NCBI GenBank assembly: GCA_018970945.1
Contig: JAGWVJ010000005.1
Location: 30,796 to 94,795, forward strand
Origin: Cyanobacteria bacterium REEB417
GTDB taxonomy: Bacteria; Cyanobacteriota; Cyanobacteriia; PCC-6307; Cyanobiaceae
Direction: 5' to 3'
Length of the DNA stretch: 64,000 bases
The position numbers and the translations under genes are program-made. A model generated the notes under the pieces. That model was not told where the DNA came from, ran no database searches, and saw nothing but the letters and a program-made list of their open reading frames with translations. This document shows, piece after piece, positions 9,401 to 20,138 of the stretch (the first letter of the stretch is position 1; each line of letters opens with the position of its first letter).

Positions 9401-10393
9401 ATGCCTGCCAAAACCCTTGACGTTGTCGGCATCGGCAACGCGATTGTCGATGTGCTGGTCCGCACCGATGACGACACGATCGACAACCACCAGCTGACCA
9501 AGGGCACCATGGCCCTGATCGACGAGCAGCAGGCCGAAACCCTTTACGCCAGCCTGGGCCCCGGGCTGGAAACCTCGGGGGGCTCGGCCGCCAACACCCT
9601 TGCTGGCATCGCCCAGCTCGGCGGGCGCGCCGCCTTCATCGGCCGGGTCCGCGACGACCAGTTGGGGGCGATCTTCAGTCACGACATCAGGGCGGTGGGG
9701 GCCCGCTTCCAGACCCCGGCTGCCAGCAGCGGCCCTTCGACGGCCCGCTGCCTGATCCTGGTGACGCCCGATGCCCAACGCACCATGTGCACCTATCTGG
9801 GTGCCTCGGTGCAGCTGCACCCCGACGACCTCGATCTGGAGCTGGTGGCCCAGGCCAGGGTCCTCTATCTCGAGGGATACCTCTGGGACAGCGACGACGC
9901 CAAGGCGGCCTTCATCGCCGCGGCCGAGGTCGCCCGAGCCAACGGCGGTGAGGTGGCCCTGAGCCTCTCGGATGCCTTCTGCGTCGAGCGCCACCGCGAG
10001 AGCTTTCAGGAGCTGGTCGACGGCCACGTCGACATCCTGTTTGCCAACGAAATGGAGATCACCGCGCTGTACAGGGCCAACAGCTTCGACGAGGCGGCCG
10101 AACAGGTGCGCGGCCGCTGCAAGGTGGCGGCACTCACCCGCAGCGAACTGGGATCGGTGATTCTCAACGGCGCTGGCAGCCACAGGGTGGACCCGTTCCA
10201 GCTGGGCCCCCTGGTGGACACCACCGGTGCCGGCGACCTCTATGCCGCCGGTTTCCTGCATGCCTATTGCCAGGGGCAGCCGATCGAAGCCTGCGGCCGG
10301 CTGGCTTCGCTCTGCGCCGGCCAGGTGGTCACCCAGCTGGGTCCGCGTCCCCAGACCGATCTGCGGGCGCTGCAACGGCAGCATCTGGGCTGA
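9401..10393 (+). CDS. PfkB-family carbohydrate or nucleoside kinase
   Basis: A 330-residue ribokinase-fold kinase. The N-terminal block G-I-G-N-A-I-V-D-V-L and the G-G-S-A-A-N-T substrate-lid motif are present, as is the C-terminal D-T-T-G-A-G-D-L-Y-A-A-G-F signature with the catalytic Asp and anion hole. The overall pattern resembles adenosine-kinase-like members, and close linkage to purA makes a purine nucleoside substrate plausible, but the sequence alone does not settle it. The last 65 bp overlap the opposing cutA gene. Confidence 0.88.
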   Translation: MPAKTLDVVGIGNAIVDVLVRTDDDTIDNHQLTKGTMALIDEQQAETLYASLGPGLETSGGSAANTLAGIAQLGGRAAFIGRVRDDQLGAIFSHDIRAVGARFQTPAASSGPSTARCLILVTPDAQRTMCTYLGASVQLHPDDLDLELVAQARVLYLEGYLWDSDDAKAAFIAAAEVARANGGEVALSLSDAFCVERHRESFQELVDGHVDILFANEMEITALYRANSFDEAAEQVRGRCKVAALTRSELGSVILNGAGSHRVDPFQLGPLVDTTGAGDLYAAGFLHAYCQGQPIEACGRLASLCAGQVVTQLGPRPQTDLRALQRQHLG

Positions 10394-10712
10394 GCGAGCC
10401 CCGCAACCAGGCGCCGTAGCCAACGGAGGCGCTGGCCGGCCAGGTCAGCCACTGGGGGGTGTCGTAGCTGTGCAGGCGATGCACGGCTGCGGCCAGGGCA
10501 GGCAGGCGCCGGGCATCGGTCTTGAGCAGCAACTGCACCTCCTGGCTCTGCTCCAGCCGGCCTTGCCAGATATACAGCGAAGCAACGGGCTGCAGGCTGA
10601 CGCAGGCCACCAGACCCAGCGCAAGCAACTCCCGGGCAAGCGCCTGGGCCTGATCGCTGCCGGCCTCGGTGGTGAGGGCCAGAACCACCTCTGGGTCGAT
10701 CCGTGCAGCCAT
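10329..10712 (-). CDS. cutA: CutA1-family divalent cation tolerance protein
   Basis: A 127-residue protein with the CutA1 ferredoxin-like trimer pattern: an N-terminal T-T-E-A-G-S-D-Q-A-Q-A-L-A-R-E-L-L helix, L-V-A-C-V-S-L-Q-P, S-L-Y-I-W-Q-G and E-E/E-V-Q-L-L-L-K-T strands, and the late H-S-Y-D-T-P-Q block. The tail after the W-L core is Ala/Asp-rich and lies opposite the end of the PfkB-kinase gene. Family members are linked to copper or divalent-metal tolerance. The cobK stop codon directly precedes the cutA start, so the two form one transcription unit. Confidence 0.9.
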   Translation of the reverse strand: MAARIDPEVVLALTTEAGSDQAQALARELLALGLVACVSLQPVASLYIWQGRLEQSQEVQLLLKTDARRLPALAAAVHRLHSYDTPQWLTWPASASVGYGAWLRGSLSPDAAVAAPADRSGDADPAG

Positions 10713-11516
10713 TCAACCCCTCGCGAGCACGGTGTCCAGCCTGGCGAGCAGGGCTGGCTCTGACAAGGGCACCACGGCGTGGGGCTCGGCCGGACGGGCC
10801 AGCAACACCAGCTGACAGCCGCAGCGTTGGCTGACCAGCCGCCAACCCGCCTCAATGGGACCTCCTGACTGACGGCAGACGATCGCGTGGATCGCCCAGC
10901 GGCGCACCAGGGCCGTTTCGATGGAAAAGTCCCGGCTGGGACGCAGCGCAGCGAGGCGAGCCGGGTCCAGACCGGCGACCAGAGCCTGTTGCAGTGCTGC
11001 TGGTGCGGGCAGCACCCGGGCATGGTGACGCGCCCCCGGAGTGCAGGTCACCGCCGCCGCCAACTGACGGGCTCCCACGGCCAGCAGTACCGATCGTCCT
11101 GCCAGAGCACACCCCTGCAGGCCAGCCAGATCGGGCACCACCGTGGCGTTTCCGGGCTGCTGCAGCGCCCGACCAAGGCGCAGCAGCGGTACCCCGCCGT
11201 CTGCGCAGACGGTCGCCAGGTCGTGGCTGATCTGCCGGGCAAACGGATGGGTGGCATCGATCAGGGCAGCAAAGGGATCCCCGTGGCTGCGCGCCTGCTC
11301 CAGGGCCGCGGTGATCCCCGCTGGGCCTGCCAGGGCACCGACCGCGAGCTCGAGTGCCTGGCCCAGGCTGCTGGCCTCCAGGGAGCGGTAGGCCGCCGCT
11401 GCCGCTGCCGTCACCACCGAGACCCGCACGCGCCAACCGCGCTGCAGCATGCGCTCGGCCAGCAACGGCCCTTCACCGGTGCCCGCCAGCAACCACAGGC
11501 GCTGCCCCTGGTGCAT
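10713..11516 (-). CDS. cobK: Precorrin-6A reductase (CobK/CbiJ family)
   Basis: About 267 residues from the ATG at 11516; the frame is open to a GTG at 11549. The N-terminal L-L-A-G-T-G-E-G block is a nucleotide-binding loop, and I-D-A-T-H-P-F-A is the family's hallmark, followed by P-L-L-R-L-G-R. The C-terminal third holds S-R-D-F-S and the R-x-W-A-I pattern. The enzyme reduces the corrin macrocycle in cobalamin synthesis. It is divergent from ssb with fewer than 50 bp between starts and is immediately followed by cutA. Confidence 0.9.
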   Translation of the reverse strand: MHQGQRLWLLAGTGEGPLLAERMLQRGWRVRVSVVTAAAAAAYRSLEASSLGQALELAVGALAGPAGITAALEQARSHGDPFAALIDATHPFARQISHDLATVCADGGVPLLRLGRALQQPGNATVVPDLAGLQGCALAGRSVLLAVGARQLAAAVTCTPGARHHARVLPAPAALQQALVAGLDPARLAALRPSRDFSIETALVRRWAIHAIVCRQSGGPIEAGWRLVSQRCGCQLVLLARPAEPHAVVPLSEPALLARLDTVLARG

Positions 11517-11562
11517 TTCAGGACTGTGGTTCAGGATGGGCACCACCACTGGCTGTCGGGGC

Positions 11563-12039
11563 GTGAATCACTGTCTGCTCGAAGTGGAGGTGCTCGAGGC
11601 ACCTCAGGTGCGTTACACCCAGGACCAGACGGCGATCGCCGAGATGCTGGTCAGTCTGGAGGGCCTGCGTCCCGACGATCCCCCGGGTCAGCTCAAGGTG
11701 GTGGGTTGGGGCAACCTGGCCCAGGAACTTCCCAACCGCGTGCAACCTGGACAGCGCCTGCTGATCGAAGGGCGACTGCGCATGAACACCGTCACCCGCC
11801 AGGACGGAGTCAAGGAAAAAAAAGCTGAATTCACCCTCGGCCGCCTGCATCCCCTGGGGCAGGCGCAGGCCCCGATCAGGGCTGAAAGCGCCCCGGCGGC
11901 GTCCAGGGCTGCAGCAGCGACAGCCCCTCGACCCAAACCCGCGAGCGGCAGTTCGAGCGCCAGCAGCACCGAAGACCTGCCCAGCTGGAACAGCGCCCCG
12001 CTGGTGCCGGACCTGGGCGACGACGACATTCCGTTCTGA
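11563..12039 (+). CDS. ssb: Single-stranded DNA-binding protein
   Basis: About 158 residues from the GTG at 11563, where similarity to the family begins (V-N-H-C-L-L-E-V-E-V-L). The OB-fold domain covers about residues 1-100. An Ala/Ser-rich linker follows, and the protein ends in the acidic tip D-D-D-I-P-F used by SSBs to recruit partner proteins. The frame is open back to 11449, but that extension is antisense to cobK and unlikely to be coding. Cyanobacteria often carry more than one ssb-like gene, and this may be the divergent copy. Confidence 0.85.
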   Translation: MNHCLLEVEVLEAPQVRYTQDQTAIAEMLVSLEGLRPDDPPGQLKVVGWGNLAQELPNRVQPGQRLLIEGRLRMNTVTRQDGVKEKKAEFTLGRLHPLGQAQAPIRAESAPAASRAAAATAPRPKPASGSSSASSTEDLPSWNSAPLVPDLGDDDIPF

Positions 12040-12095
12040 GCGCCTGCTCCGCTGATGGAGCCAGGTCTGCAGCGGAGCCCAGGAGCCAGCCAACC

Positions 12096-12290
12096 TCAGC
12101 CACCCAGGCGTTCTTCGGCCTGGGCCAGCAGCTGGCCGAGCTCACGCTCTAGCGCCGCGAGGTCGAGACGCCACTGGGGCCAGGACCCCGCATCGAGCTG
12201 GCGCAGCAGCCACTGGCGATCGTTCTGCAACTGACTGAGCAGTTCGGCAGCCGCAGGGGCATCGGGGTGATCGCCGGAACCGTGGTCCAT
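12096..12290 (-). CDS. Small hypothetical protein, helical
   Basis: 64 residues from the ATG at 12290, where the composition becomes protein-like: M-D-H-G-S-G-D-H, then heptad-like Leu/Gln repeats (L-L-S-Q-L-Q-N-D-R-Q-W-L-L-R-Q-L) suggesting a short coiled coil. The frame continues upstream to 12413, but that part lies inside the opposing DUF2854 gene. I do not recognise a family. Its start region is divergent from the DUF2854 gene. Confidence 0.5.
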   Translation of the reverse strand: MDHGSGDHPDAPAAAELLSQLQNDRQWLLRQLDAGSWPQWRLDLAALERELGQLLAQAEERLGG

Positions 12291-12342
12291 GCCAATGCTG
12301 GTGCAGGCGCCATCCTGGACCCTGCTGGCCGAAGATGGCGGC

Positions 12343-12903
12343 ATGAACGCCCTCTTTTCGCCAGGCAGCCTGGTGACCATCGCCGGAACCGTGCTCACGG
12401 TGATCGGCTCCATCGCCTATCTGGGCGACAACGCCAACCTGAGCCTGCCAACCATTTTCTATGGCATTCCGATCCTGCTGGGGGGACTTGCCCTCAAATC
12501 ATCGGAGCTGCCACCACCCCAGCGACTGACGCCCGCGCCCGCCTTTCAGCAGTGGCGGGATCAACCCGAGAATGCGGCCCTCAAAAAACTTCTCGGCGAT
12601 CTGATGCGCTGGCGCTACGGGCAGAAGGCCCACCTCGAGAGCTCCTTGGAGGCGTTGAAACTGTGGGATGAGGACACCCCACCCCAGCTGTTGAGCGTCA
12701 CCGAAAGCGCTGACGCTGGACGCTATGGCCTCACGCTCACCTTTGCCTGCGGTGCCGTGTCAGCCGAACGCTGGCAGGATCAGGCCGGGCGCCTGGGCCG
12801 CTTCTTCGGAACGGGCCTTGAAGCCCATCTGGAACCACTACCTGGCGACCAACTGAAGCTGAGCCTGCGCCGCTCGGCCGACACCCCTGCAACGCCTGAT
12901 TGA
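12343..12903 (+). CDS. DUF2854 membrane-associated protein
   Basis: 186 residues from the ATG at 12343. Two hydrophobic segments at the N-terminus (about residues 8-27 and 33-48) are followed by a soluble domain with [23 protein letters not shown]. This pattern matches DUF2854, a family conserved in cyanobacteria and plants without an established biochemical role. It precedes argB, with the stop codon overlapping the possible TTG start of argB. Confidence 0.8.
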   Translation: MNALFSPGSLVTIAGTVLTVIGSIAYLGDNANLSLPTIFYGIPILLGGLALKSSELPPPQRLTPAPAFQQWRDQPENAALKKLLGDLMRWRYGQKAHLESSLEALKLWDEDTPPQLLSVTESADAGRYGLTLTFACGAVSAERWQDQAGRLGRFFGTGLEAHLEPLPGDQLKLSLRRSADTPATPD

Positions 12904-12905
12904 TC

Positions 12906-13820
12906 GTGACGCTAGACGCCAGCATCCACCCCGATGAGGCGCTGCGCGTCTCGGTACTGAGCGAGGCCCTGCCCTACATCCAGACCTTCGCCGGTCGCCG
13001 CATGGTGATCAAGTACGGCGGGGCGGCCATGGTGCAGGCCGATCTGCGCGAGGCGGTGTTCCGCGATCTGGTGCTGCTGCGCAGCGTGGGAGTCCAGCCC
13101 ATCGTGGTTCATGGCGGCGGGCCCGAGATCAACCACTGGCTCTCGAGACTGGCAATGGAGCCCCGTTTCGTTGACGGACTGCGCGTCACCGATGCCGACA
13201 CCATGGACGTGGTCGAAATGGTGCTGGTCGGCCGGGTCAACAAGCAGATCGTCAACGGCCTGCAACGCGTCGGCGGAGAAGCGGTCGGGCTCTGCGGCAG
13301 CGACGGCCAGCTCGTGACCGCCCGGCTCTACGGCGATGGCTCCCGCGGCCTGGTGGGCGAGGTGGCTGCCATCAACACCCGCGTGCTGAAGCCCCTGCTG
13401 GATGCGGGCTACATCCCGGTGATCTCCAGTGTGGCCGCCGACACCAACGGCCAGGCCCACAACATCAACGCCGACACGGTGGCCGGTGAGCTGGCCGCTG
13501 CCCTGCAGGCCGAAAAGCTGATCCTGCTCACCGACACCCCCGGAATCCTGCAGGACCGCTCCGATCCGGGATCGCTGATCCGCAAGCTGACCCTCAGTCA
13601 GGCCAGGGAACTCATGGGCAGCGGCGTCGTGCAGGGCGGCATGACACCCAAGACCGAATGCTGCATCCGCGCCCTGGCCCAGGGGGTCAAGGCAGCCCAC
13701 ATCATCGATGGCCGGGTTTCCCACGCCCTGCTGCTCGAAGTGTTCAGTGATGCCGGCATCGGCACGATGGTGGTGGGCAGTCAACGGCACCTGGACACCG
13801 GGAACGCGGGTGGCGCCTGA
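12906..13820 (+). CDS. argB: N-acetylglutamate kinase
   Basis: About 304 residues. The enzyme phosphorylates N-acetylglutamate in arginine synthesis and, in cyanobacteria, is the known target of PII. Amino-acid-kinase motifs are [24 protein letters not shown] and the late G-G-M-T-P-K block. GTG at 12906 is taken as start; TTG at 12900 is the alternative. The stop lies within the start region of the DUF3153 gene, with an 11-bp overlap. Confidence 0.95.
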   Translation: MTLDASIHPDEALRVSVLSEALPYIQTFAGRRMVIKYGGAAMVQADLREAVFRDLVLLRSVGVQPIVVHGGGPEINHWLSRLAMEPRFVDGLRVTDADTMDVVEMVLVGRVNKQIVNGLQRVGGEAVGLCGSDGQLVTARLYGDGSRGLVGEVAAINTRVLKPLLDAGYIPVISSVAADTNGQAHNINADTVAGELAAALQAEKLILLTDTPGILQDRSDPGSLIRKLTLSQARELMGSGVVQGGMTPKTECCIRALAQGVKAAHIIDGRVSHALLLEVFSDAGIGTMVVGSQRHLDTGNAGGA

Positions 13821-14922
13821 ACCTGCCGATGGAGCTCAGGCGGGCGATGCGGTGATCGCCCTGGCCCGGTCTGCCCTCGAGCGCGGTGACTACGGCCAGG
13901 TGGGCAGGCTGCTCGAGCCCCTGGCGGCGGGCAAGGGTTCACGCGTGGATGCCGAGATCCTGCTGATGCTGGCCACCGCCCGGCTGGGGCAGGGTCAGGG
14001 CGAAGCGGCTCTGGCCTGGTGCCGGCGCCTGCGGGCCCATCCCGACGCCAGCATGCGAGCCCAGGCGCGGGAGCTGCAGCGGGTGCTCGAGGCTCCCGTC
14101 CTGGAGCGTCCTCGGGACTGGTCGCTCACCCTGCCTGATCTGGGCGGCAGTGAGGCCGCCATGGGGCGCCGGATGGGCGAGCAGGGGCGCCGTCGCAGGC
14201 GCATCCAACCGCCGCCTCCCCCAGCACCGGCGGTGGGTCCCACCCGGGCGCCGCTGGGGTTTGCCCTGGTGGTCAGCGTGCTGATGCTGCTGGTTCTGCT
14301 GCTGGGGGGCTGCGGTGCCATCGACGCCGAACTGCAGTTCGTCGCGGCCGGGCGGTTGCGGCTCCAGTTCGGGCTGCAGCACGAAGGGCTGGCCGCGCAG
14401 ACCTGGCAGACGCAGTTGGCAGACGAGCTCCAGGCCCAGGGCTGGAGCCAGCGTCACAGCGGCCCGCAGTGGACCCTGCGCAGTCCTGTTCTGCCCAGCC
14501 AACAGGCCCTCGACGCACTGGCCAGAACCGTGCAGCGGGCGAGCGTCCTGGCCGGCCTCGATCTGCCCCCACCCCAGCTGGCAGTTCACAGCCGCAACTG
14601 GCTGGTGGGCGTTCACGAGCGCATCAGCCTGGAGCTGGACCTGCAACGCCTGCCGCCCTGGGTGCCGGCAGGCCTGAGCGTGCGGCTTGAACCCCTAAGT
14701 GCCGGGGCGGTCCGCAGCGCCATGCCCCAACCCCAAAGCCACCACAACGGTCTGATCTGGACCCTGGAGGCCGGCGCCGATAACCATCTGGTGCTGGCGC
14801 TGTGGCGCTGGAGTGCCCTGGGCCTCGGTTCCGTGGCCGTCGCGGCCCTGCTGATGCTGAGCCTGGCGCTGCAGGGGCTGCGGCGGCAACTGGGGTACGG
14901 GTGGCCGGAGTTGCCCCGCTAA
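13810..14922 (+). CDS. DUF3153 protein with an N-terminal repeat-like helical region
   Basis: 370 residues from the GTG at 13810, which overlaps the end of argB. Residues 1-95 look like paired helices of a TPR-type region ([15 protein letters not shown]). A basic Arg run and a Pro-rich linker come next, then a membrane segment at about 149-167 ending in L-L-G-G-C. The C-terminal half has the DUF3153 pattern and a last hydrophobic segment near the end. The G-G-C resembles a lipobox, but its internal position argues against lipidation. Function unknown. Confidence 0.72.
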   Translation: MAPEPADGAQAGDAVIALARSALERGDYGQVGRLLEPLAAGKGSRVDAEILLMLATARLGQGQGEAALAWCRRLRAHPDASMRAQARELQRVLEAPVLERPRDWSLTLPDLGGSEAAMGRRMGEQGRRRRRIQPPPPPAPAVGPTRAPLGFALVVSVLMLLVLLLGGCGAIDAELQFVAAGRLRLQFGLQHEGLAAQTWQTQLADELQAQGWSQRHSGPQWTLRSPVLPSQQALDALARTVQRASVLAGLDLPPPQLAVHSRNWLVGVHERISLELDLQRLPPWVPAGLSVRLEPLSAGAVRSAMPQPQSHHNGLIWTLEAGADNHLVLALWRWSALGLGSVAVAALLMLSLALQGLRRQLGYGWPELPR

Positions 14923-17141
14923 AGCTCAAGGGGATCGGGATCCACGGCCAATGTGACGCCGACCGGCAGGGCGCTGCGCAGGTCTGGCTCGGGAGGCAGG
15001 GGAATCGCGGCTGCGGCTGGCCCGTGCAACAGCACCTGCCAGCGGCTGCGGCCGGCCACCCGGGCCACCGGCGCCGGTGCCGGTCCGATCAGCACCCAGC
15101 CCGCCCGCTCGACCCCGGGCTGCAGTCGCGACGCCAGCGCCGCCGCGGCGGTGGCGGTGGCGCTGGCACTCGGGCCGGCAAGGCGCAGCAGGCAGGCCCG
15201 GGCCAATGGCACCAGCCCTCCCCGCCGGCGCAGATCCAGCTCCTGATCGAGGAAGTCACCGTAACTGCCCTGAACCAGGTGACGGATCACCGAATGATCT
15301 GGGCTGTAGGTCTGAACCAGCACCTCGCCCGGCAACTCACCACGGCCGGCACGGCCGGCCAACTGCAGCAGCAGCTGCAGCGACTGTTCGGAGGCCCGCA
15401 GGTCAGGACGGTGCAGCAATCCATCGGCAGCCAGCACCGCCGCCAGCGTCACCCGCGGCAGATCCATGCCCTTGGCCAGCATCTGGGTACCCACCAGGAC
15501 ATCGGCCTCGCCGGCGGCAAATCGCTCCAGAAGCTGACGATGGCCATCGCGGCCACGGGTGCTGTCGCGGTCGAAGCGCAACAGGCGCACGTCGCTGAGC
15601 TCTTCGCCCAGTTGTTCAATCACCCGCTGGGTGCCGGCACCGAACGGTTTGAACGCGGTTGAGCCGCAATGACCGCAGTGATCGCCGCAGTTCTGACGGT
15701 GGTCACACCAGTGGCAGCGCAGCCACTCGCGACCTTCGCGGCCGCGATGCACCGTCAGGGCCACATCGCAGTTGGGACAGAGCACGGCCTCGCCACAGCT
15801 TCGGCAGCTCAGAAAGGCGCGGTAACCGCGACGGGGCACCAGCACCACCGCCTGCTCACCCCGCTGGCATACCTGCTGCAGCCGCTCGAGCAGCGGACGG
15901 CTTAGCAGCCGTCGATGCCCCTCGGCCAGCTCCTGGCGCATGTCGACCAGCCGCACCGGCGGCAGCGGCCGCTCACCGATGCGCTGCGGCAACCGCAGCA
16001 GGGTCGTGTGGCCCTGGCTGCAGCTCAGCCAGGTTTCGAGCGATGGGGTAGCGGTCCCCAGCACCAACACCGCGCCGCTTTGCCGGGCCCGCAACCGCGC
16101 CACCTCGCGGGCGTGGTAGCAGGGCATCGGACTGTCCTGCTTGTAGGACGCATCGTGCTCCTCATCGAGCACGAGCAGACCCAACCGCGGCAGGGGCAGA
16201 AACACCGCCGAGCGGGTGCCTACCACCACCCTGGGGGCCTCGGGGTCCAGGGCTGCACGCCAGCTGGCGACCTTGTCGCCGTCGGCCATGGCGCTGTGAA
16301 ACTCGAGCACGGCCGCTCCAAAGCGGCTGCGGGCCCGGTCGAGCAGCTGGGGAATCAGGCCGATCTCGGGCGTGAGCAGCAACACGCTGCGTCCTTGAGC
16401 GAGGCATCCGGCAGCCGCCTGCAGGTAGACCTCGGTCTTGCCGGCCCCGGTCACCCCCCACAGCAGCAGGGCCTGTCCAGGCGCTGCTGCGGTAATGGCG
16501 GCCACGGCCCGTTGCTGATCACTGTTGAGGGCTCGGGGCGACTGGGTCGGCATCGTTGCCGCGCCCAGGGTTGTGCGTCCCACCAGACCGCGCCGCTCCA
16601 GGCTGGTCAACACCGATCGGCTGTGGGCGCCGGGAGCGCAGAGCTCGGCCAGGGGTTTCGCCCCACCCGCAGCCTCCAGATCGTGCAACAGCGAAGCCTG
16701 CGCAGGGGTGAGGCGCAGGCCCTCGAGCGGAACCCGCGGACCTTCGATCTGCCAGGCCGGTCGGGGCGCCCGCACCGGGGGTTGGAGGCGTTGGCCGAGC
16801 CAGCCCGAGGGCAGGGCACTCTTGAGGGTCTGAAAGCGGCTGGCATGGCAGTCTCCCGCCACCTGGTCGATGAGCTGCTGCCAGGCGGCGCTCACCGCCG
16901 CCGGTTGCAGCAGGCTTTCGACCGGCTGCAGGGCGCGACCCGCAAGCTCGGCCGGCAGGTCCTGGAGGACCTCCACCACCAGACCGGAGTGGCGGCGTCC
17001 ACGCAGGCGCACCTGAACCAGATCACCGGGAGCCAGGGCCAGATCCAGGGGATTGGCGTAGGTGAACACCTGACCATCACGGCCCGCTTCGAGCCAGACC
17101 TGGAGCCACCTGGAAACCGCCTTGCCCGAATCCCTGCCCAC
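14919..17141 (-). CDS. priA: Primosomal replication helicase PriA
   Basis: A 740-residue superfamily 2 helicase that restarts stalled replication forks. The Walker A block is W-G-V-T-G-A-G-K-T, and the D-E-E-H box is followed by the PriA-specific aromatic-rich loop (S-Y-K-Q-D-S). Two zinc-binding clusters carry C-R-S-C / C-P-N-C and C-H-W-C / C-G-H-C pairs. The C-terminal helicase motif Q-L-A-G-R-A-G-R-G is intact. The N-terminal 3'-end-binding domain is also present. The last bases overlap the end of the DUF3153 gene on the other strand. Confidence 0.96.
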   Translation of the reverse strand: MGRDSGKAVSRWLQVWLEAGRDGQVFTYANPLDLALAPGDLVQVRLRGRRHSGLVVEVLQDLPAELAGRALQPVESLLQPAAVSAAWQQLIDQVAGDCHASRFQTLKSALPSGWLGQRLQPPVRAPRPAWQIEGPRVPLEGLRLTPAQASLLHDLEAAGGAKPLAELCAPGAHSRSVLTSLERRGLVGRTTLGAATMPTQSPRALNSDQQRAVAAITAAAPGQALLLWGVTGAGKTEVYLQAAAGCLAQGRSVLLLTPEIGLIPQLLDRARSRFGAAVLEFHSAMADGDKVASWRAALDPEAPRVVVGTRSAVFLPLPRLGLLVLDEEHDASYKQDSPMPCYHAREVARLRARQSGAVLVLGTATPSLETWLSCSQGHTTLLRLPQRIGERPLPPVRLVDMRQELAEGHRRLLSRPLLERLQQVCQRGEQAVVLVPRRGYRAFLSCRSCGEAVLCPNCDVALTVHRGREGREWLRCHWCDHRQNCGDHCGHCGSTAFKPFGAGTQRVIEQLGEELSDVRLLRFDRDSTRGRDGHRQLLERFAAGEADVLVGTQMLAKGMDLPRVTLAAVLAADGLLHRPDLRASEQSLQLLLQLAGRAGRGELPGEVLVQTYSPDHSVIRHLVQGSYGDFLDQELDLRRRGGLVPLARACLLRLAGPSASATATAAAALASRLQPGVERAGWVLIGPAPAPVARVAGRSRWQVLLHGPAAAAIPLPPEPDLRSALPVGVTLAVDPDPLEL

Positions 17142-17661
17142 CGACCTTGCAAAGGCGTCTCGCCATTCTTAAGATGAAAAGGTTGGGCAGTCGATCGGCT
17201 GCCGTCGGAACGAGGCAGAGTTCCGTCCAGAGGGAAGACCTGCAGAGAGCGCCTGGACATCCCTTCTCTCAAGAAGGATGTCCAACCCTGGCCTCCCGGT
17301 CTCCGATCTCCCCTGACAGCGCTCCACCAGCTCCATCTTTTTCGAACCCTGACCCCAATCCTTCGCCGGCACAGGCGGACCTGCTGCCCCCCAACCAGAC
17401 GCATCCGCGGGAGACCCATGTGGTCCCCCCTGCTGGTTGACCGGGGTGCAGCCGATTCTCCTGAGCTGCGAACCCGGGTCTGTCGATGACCAGAGACCAC
17501 CAGAGATTGACCTCAGCGAGGTCACCCTGGAACAGAACGGCCGGGGTCGCCCGACCCCCCTGCTTCCCCGCTCTCATCTCTCCTCCAGCCCCGATGGTGG
17601 AGCGTCTCGGGTTCCGACCCCACCCCTTGATTGTTCTGCCGTCTTTCCTCCCCGTCCGCCC
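17142..17661 (+). promoter_or_regulatory. Long leader / intergenic region upstream of rpoD
   Basis: About 520 bp between the divergent priA and rpoD starts. The rpoD frame stays open through its 3' part (from 17437), but that extension is Pro/Ser-rich and unlike sigma factors, and the conserved family start is at 17662. A strong hairpin at 17255-17283 is the only structure I can point to. The length suggests a long 5' untranslated region or several promoters for the housekeeping sigma factor (inference). Confidence 0.45.
17255..17283 (+). promoter_or_regulatory. Strong hairpin in the rpoD leader
   Basis: A 12-bp stem (GGACATCC-TTCT paired with AGAAGGATGTCC) with one bulged C and a CTCA loop. 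It lies roughly 380 bp before the rpoD start. No T-run follows, so it is not a classical terminator; a processing site, mRNA stabiliser or part of a small RNA is possible. Confidence 0.4.
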
Positions 17662-18933
<1,272 letters not shown>

Positions 18934-18975
18934 CCGGCCTTGCCAGGATCAGACCATGGACCTGGCGCCTTAGCC

Positions 18976-20085
18976 GTGAGTGCCTGCAAGCCGCTCAGGG
19001 TGTCGATCGTGTTGCCCACGTACAACGAACGGGGCAACATCGAAGCACTGCTCAGGCAGCTGCTCACCCTGCAGGGGCGGTTTGATCTCGAGCTGCTGGT
19101 CGTCGACGACGACTCCACCGATGGCACGGGCGAGCTGGTGCGGCAGCTCGCCCGGGAACACCCGCAGCTGCGTTTGATCCGACGCATCGGTCGGTCAGGG
19201 CTGGCCAGCGCCATCAAGGAAGGGCTGCTCGACGCCACCGGTGATGTGGCGGTGGTCATGGACAGCGACGGACAGCACGAACCCGTCTCGGTGCTTCAGG
19301 CGATCAGCACCCTGCAGGGCGAAGCGCTCGACCTGGTGATCGGCAGCCGTTTTCACCCCGAGGCACAGATCCATGGCCTGAGCGAGCGGCGCGAGACCGG
19401 CTCCAACTGGGCGAACGCCAGTGCCCGCTTCAGCCTGCCTGGACGCTACCGGGACCTGAGCGACTACATGAGCGGCTTTTTCGCATTGAAGCTCGATCCC
19501 CTGCTGCCGCTCATCCGGGCCGTGGATGTGAACGGCTTCAAGTTCCTCTACGAGCTGCTGGCGATCAGCCGTGGGCGGCTGCGGGTCACCGAGGTGCCGC
19601 TGCAGTTCCAGGCCCGCAGCTACGGCAGCTCCAAGCTGGATCTGGCGATCTTCTGGGACTTTCTGATCTCAATCCTGCACAGTCTGAGCCTGAGGCTGCT
19701 GCCCCGCCGCGCCATCAGCTTTGCCCTGGTGGGGGCCAGTGGCGTGGCCGTGCAACTGCTGACCACCCAACTGCTGATGGCATTGGCAGGACTGACTTTT
19801 GGCCAAGCCCTACCGGTTGCGGTGATGGCGGCGGCCAGTTCCAACTACCTGATCAACAACGCCCTCACCTTTCGCTTTCAACGGCTGACCGGCCTGGCCC
19901 TGGTGAAGGGACTGCTCAAATTTCTGCTGGTGGCTTCGCTGCCGGTGCTGGCCAATGTGGGGCTGGCCTCGGCGTACTACAGCTTTGTGGCGCGCGACAC
20001 CTTGTGGGCCCAGCTCGCTGGAATTCTGGTGGTATTCGTCTGGAACTATGCCGCCTCGTCGCGGTTCGTCTGGAACACACCCTGA
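18976..20085 (+). CDS. Family 2 glycosyltransferase fused to a GtrA-like membrane domain
   Basis: 369 residues from the GTG at 18976. The N-terminal GT2 domain has S-I-V-L-P-T-Y-N-E, the D-D-D-S-T-D-G-T nucleotide-sugar site and V-V-M-D-S-D-G-Q-H, as in dolichol-phosphate mannose synthases. The C-terminal 130 residues contain four hydrophobic segments with the GtrA pattern (F-A-L-V-G-A-S-G, S-N-Y-L-I-N-N-A-L-T-F-R-F). The family usually loads a sugar on a polyprenyl phosphate and moves it across the membrane for surface-glycan synthesis. It follows rpoD after about 40 bp. Confidence 0.9.
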   Translation: MSACKPLRVSIVLPTYNERGNIEALLRQLLTLQGRFDLELLVVDDDSTDGTGELVRQLAREHPQLRLIRRIGRSGLASAIKEGLLDATGDVAVVMDSDGQHEPVSVLQAISTLQGEALDLVIGSRFHPEAQIHGLSERRETGSNWANASARFSLPGRYRDLSDYMSGFFALKLDPLLPLIRAVDVNGFKFLYELLAISRGRLRVTEVPLQFQARSYGSSKLDLAIFWDFLISILHSLSLRLLPRRAISFALVGASGVAVQLLTTQLLMALAGLTFGQALPVAVMAAASSNYLINNALTFRFQRLTGLALVKGLLKFLLVASLPVLANVGLASAYYSFVARDTLWAQLAGILVVFVWNYAASSRFVWNTP

Positions 20086-20138
20086 ACAGCGGCCTCCCTG
20101 CCAGTGTGGCGACAACGTCGTGACACGCCTGGTTTTCG

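Noticed and set aside
17147..17440. 97-residue frame in the rpoD leader
   Set aside because: Pro/Ser-rich, no domain, overlaps the hairpin; more likely leader sequence.
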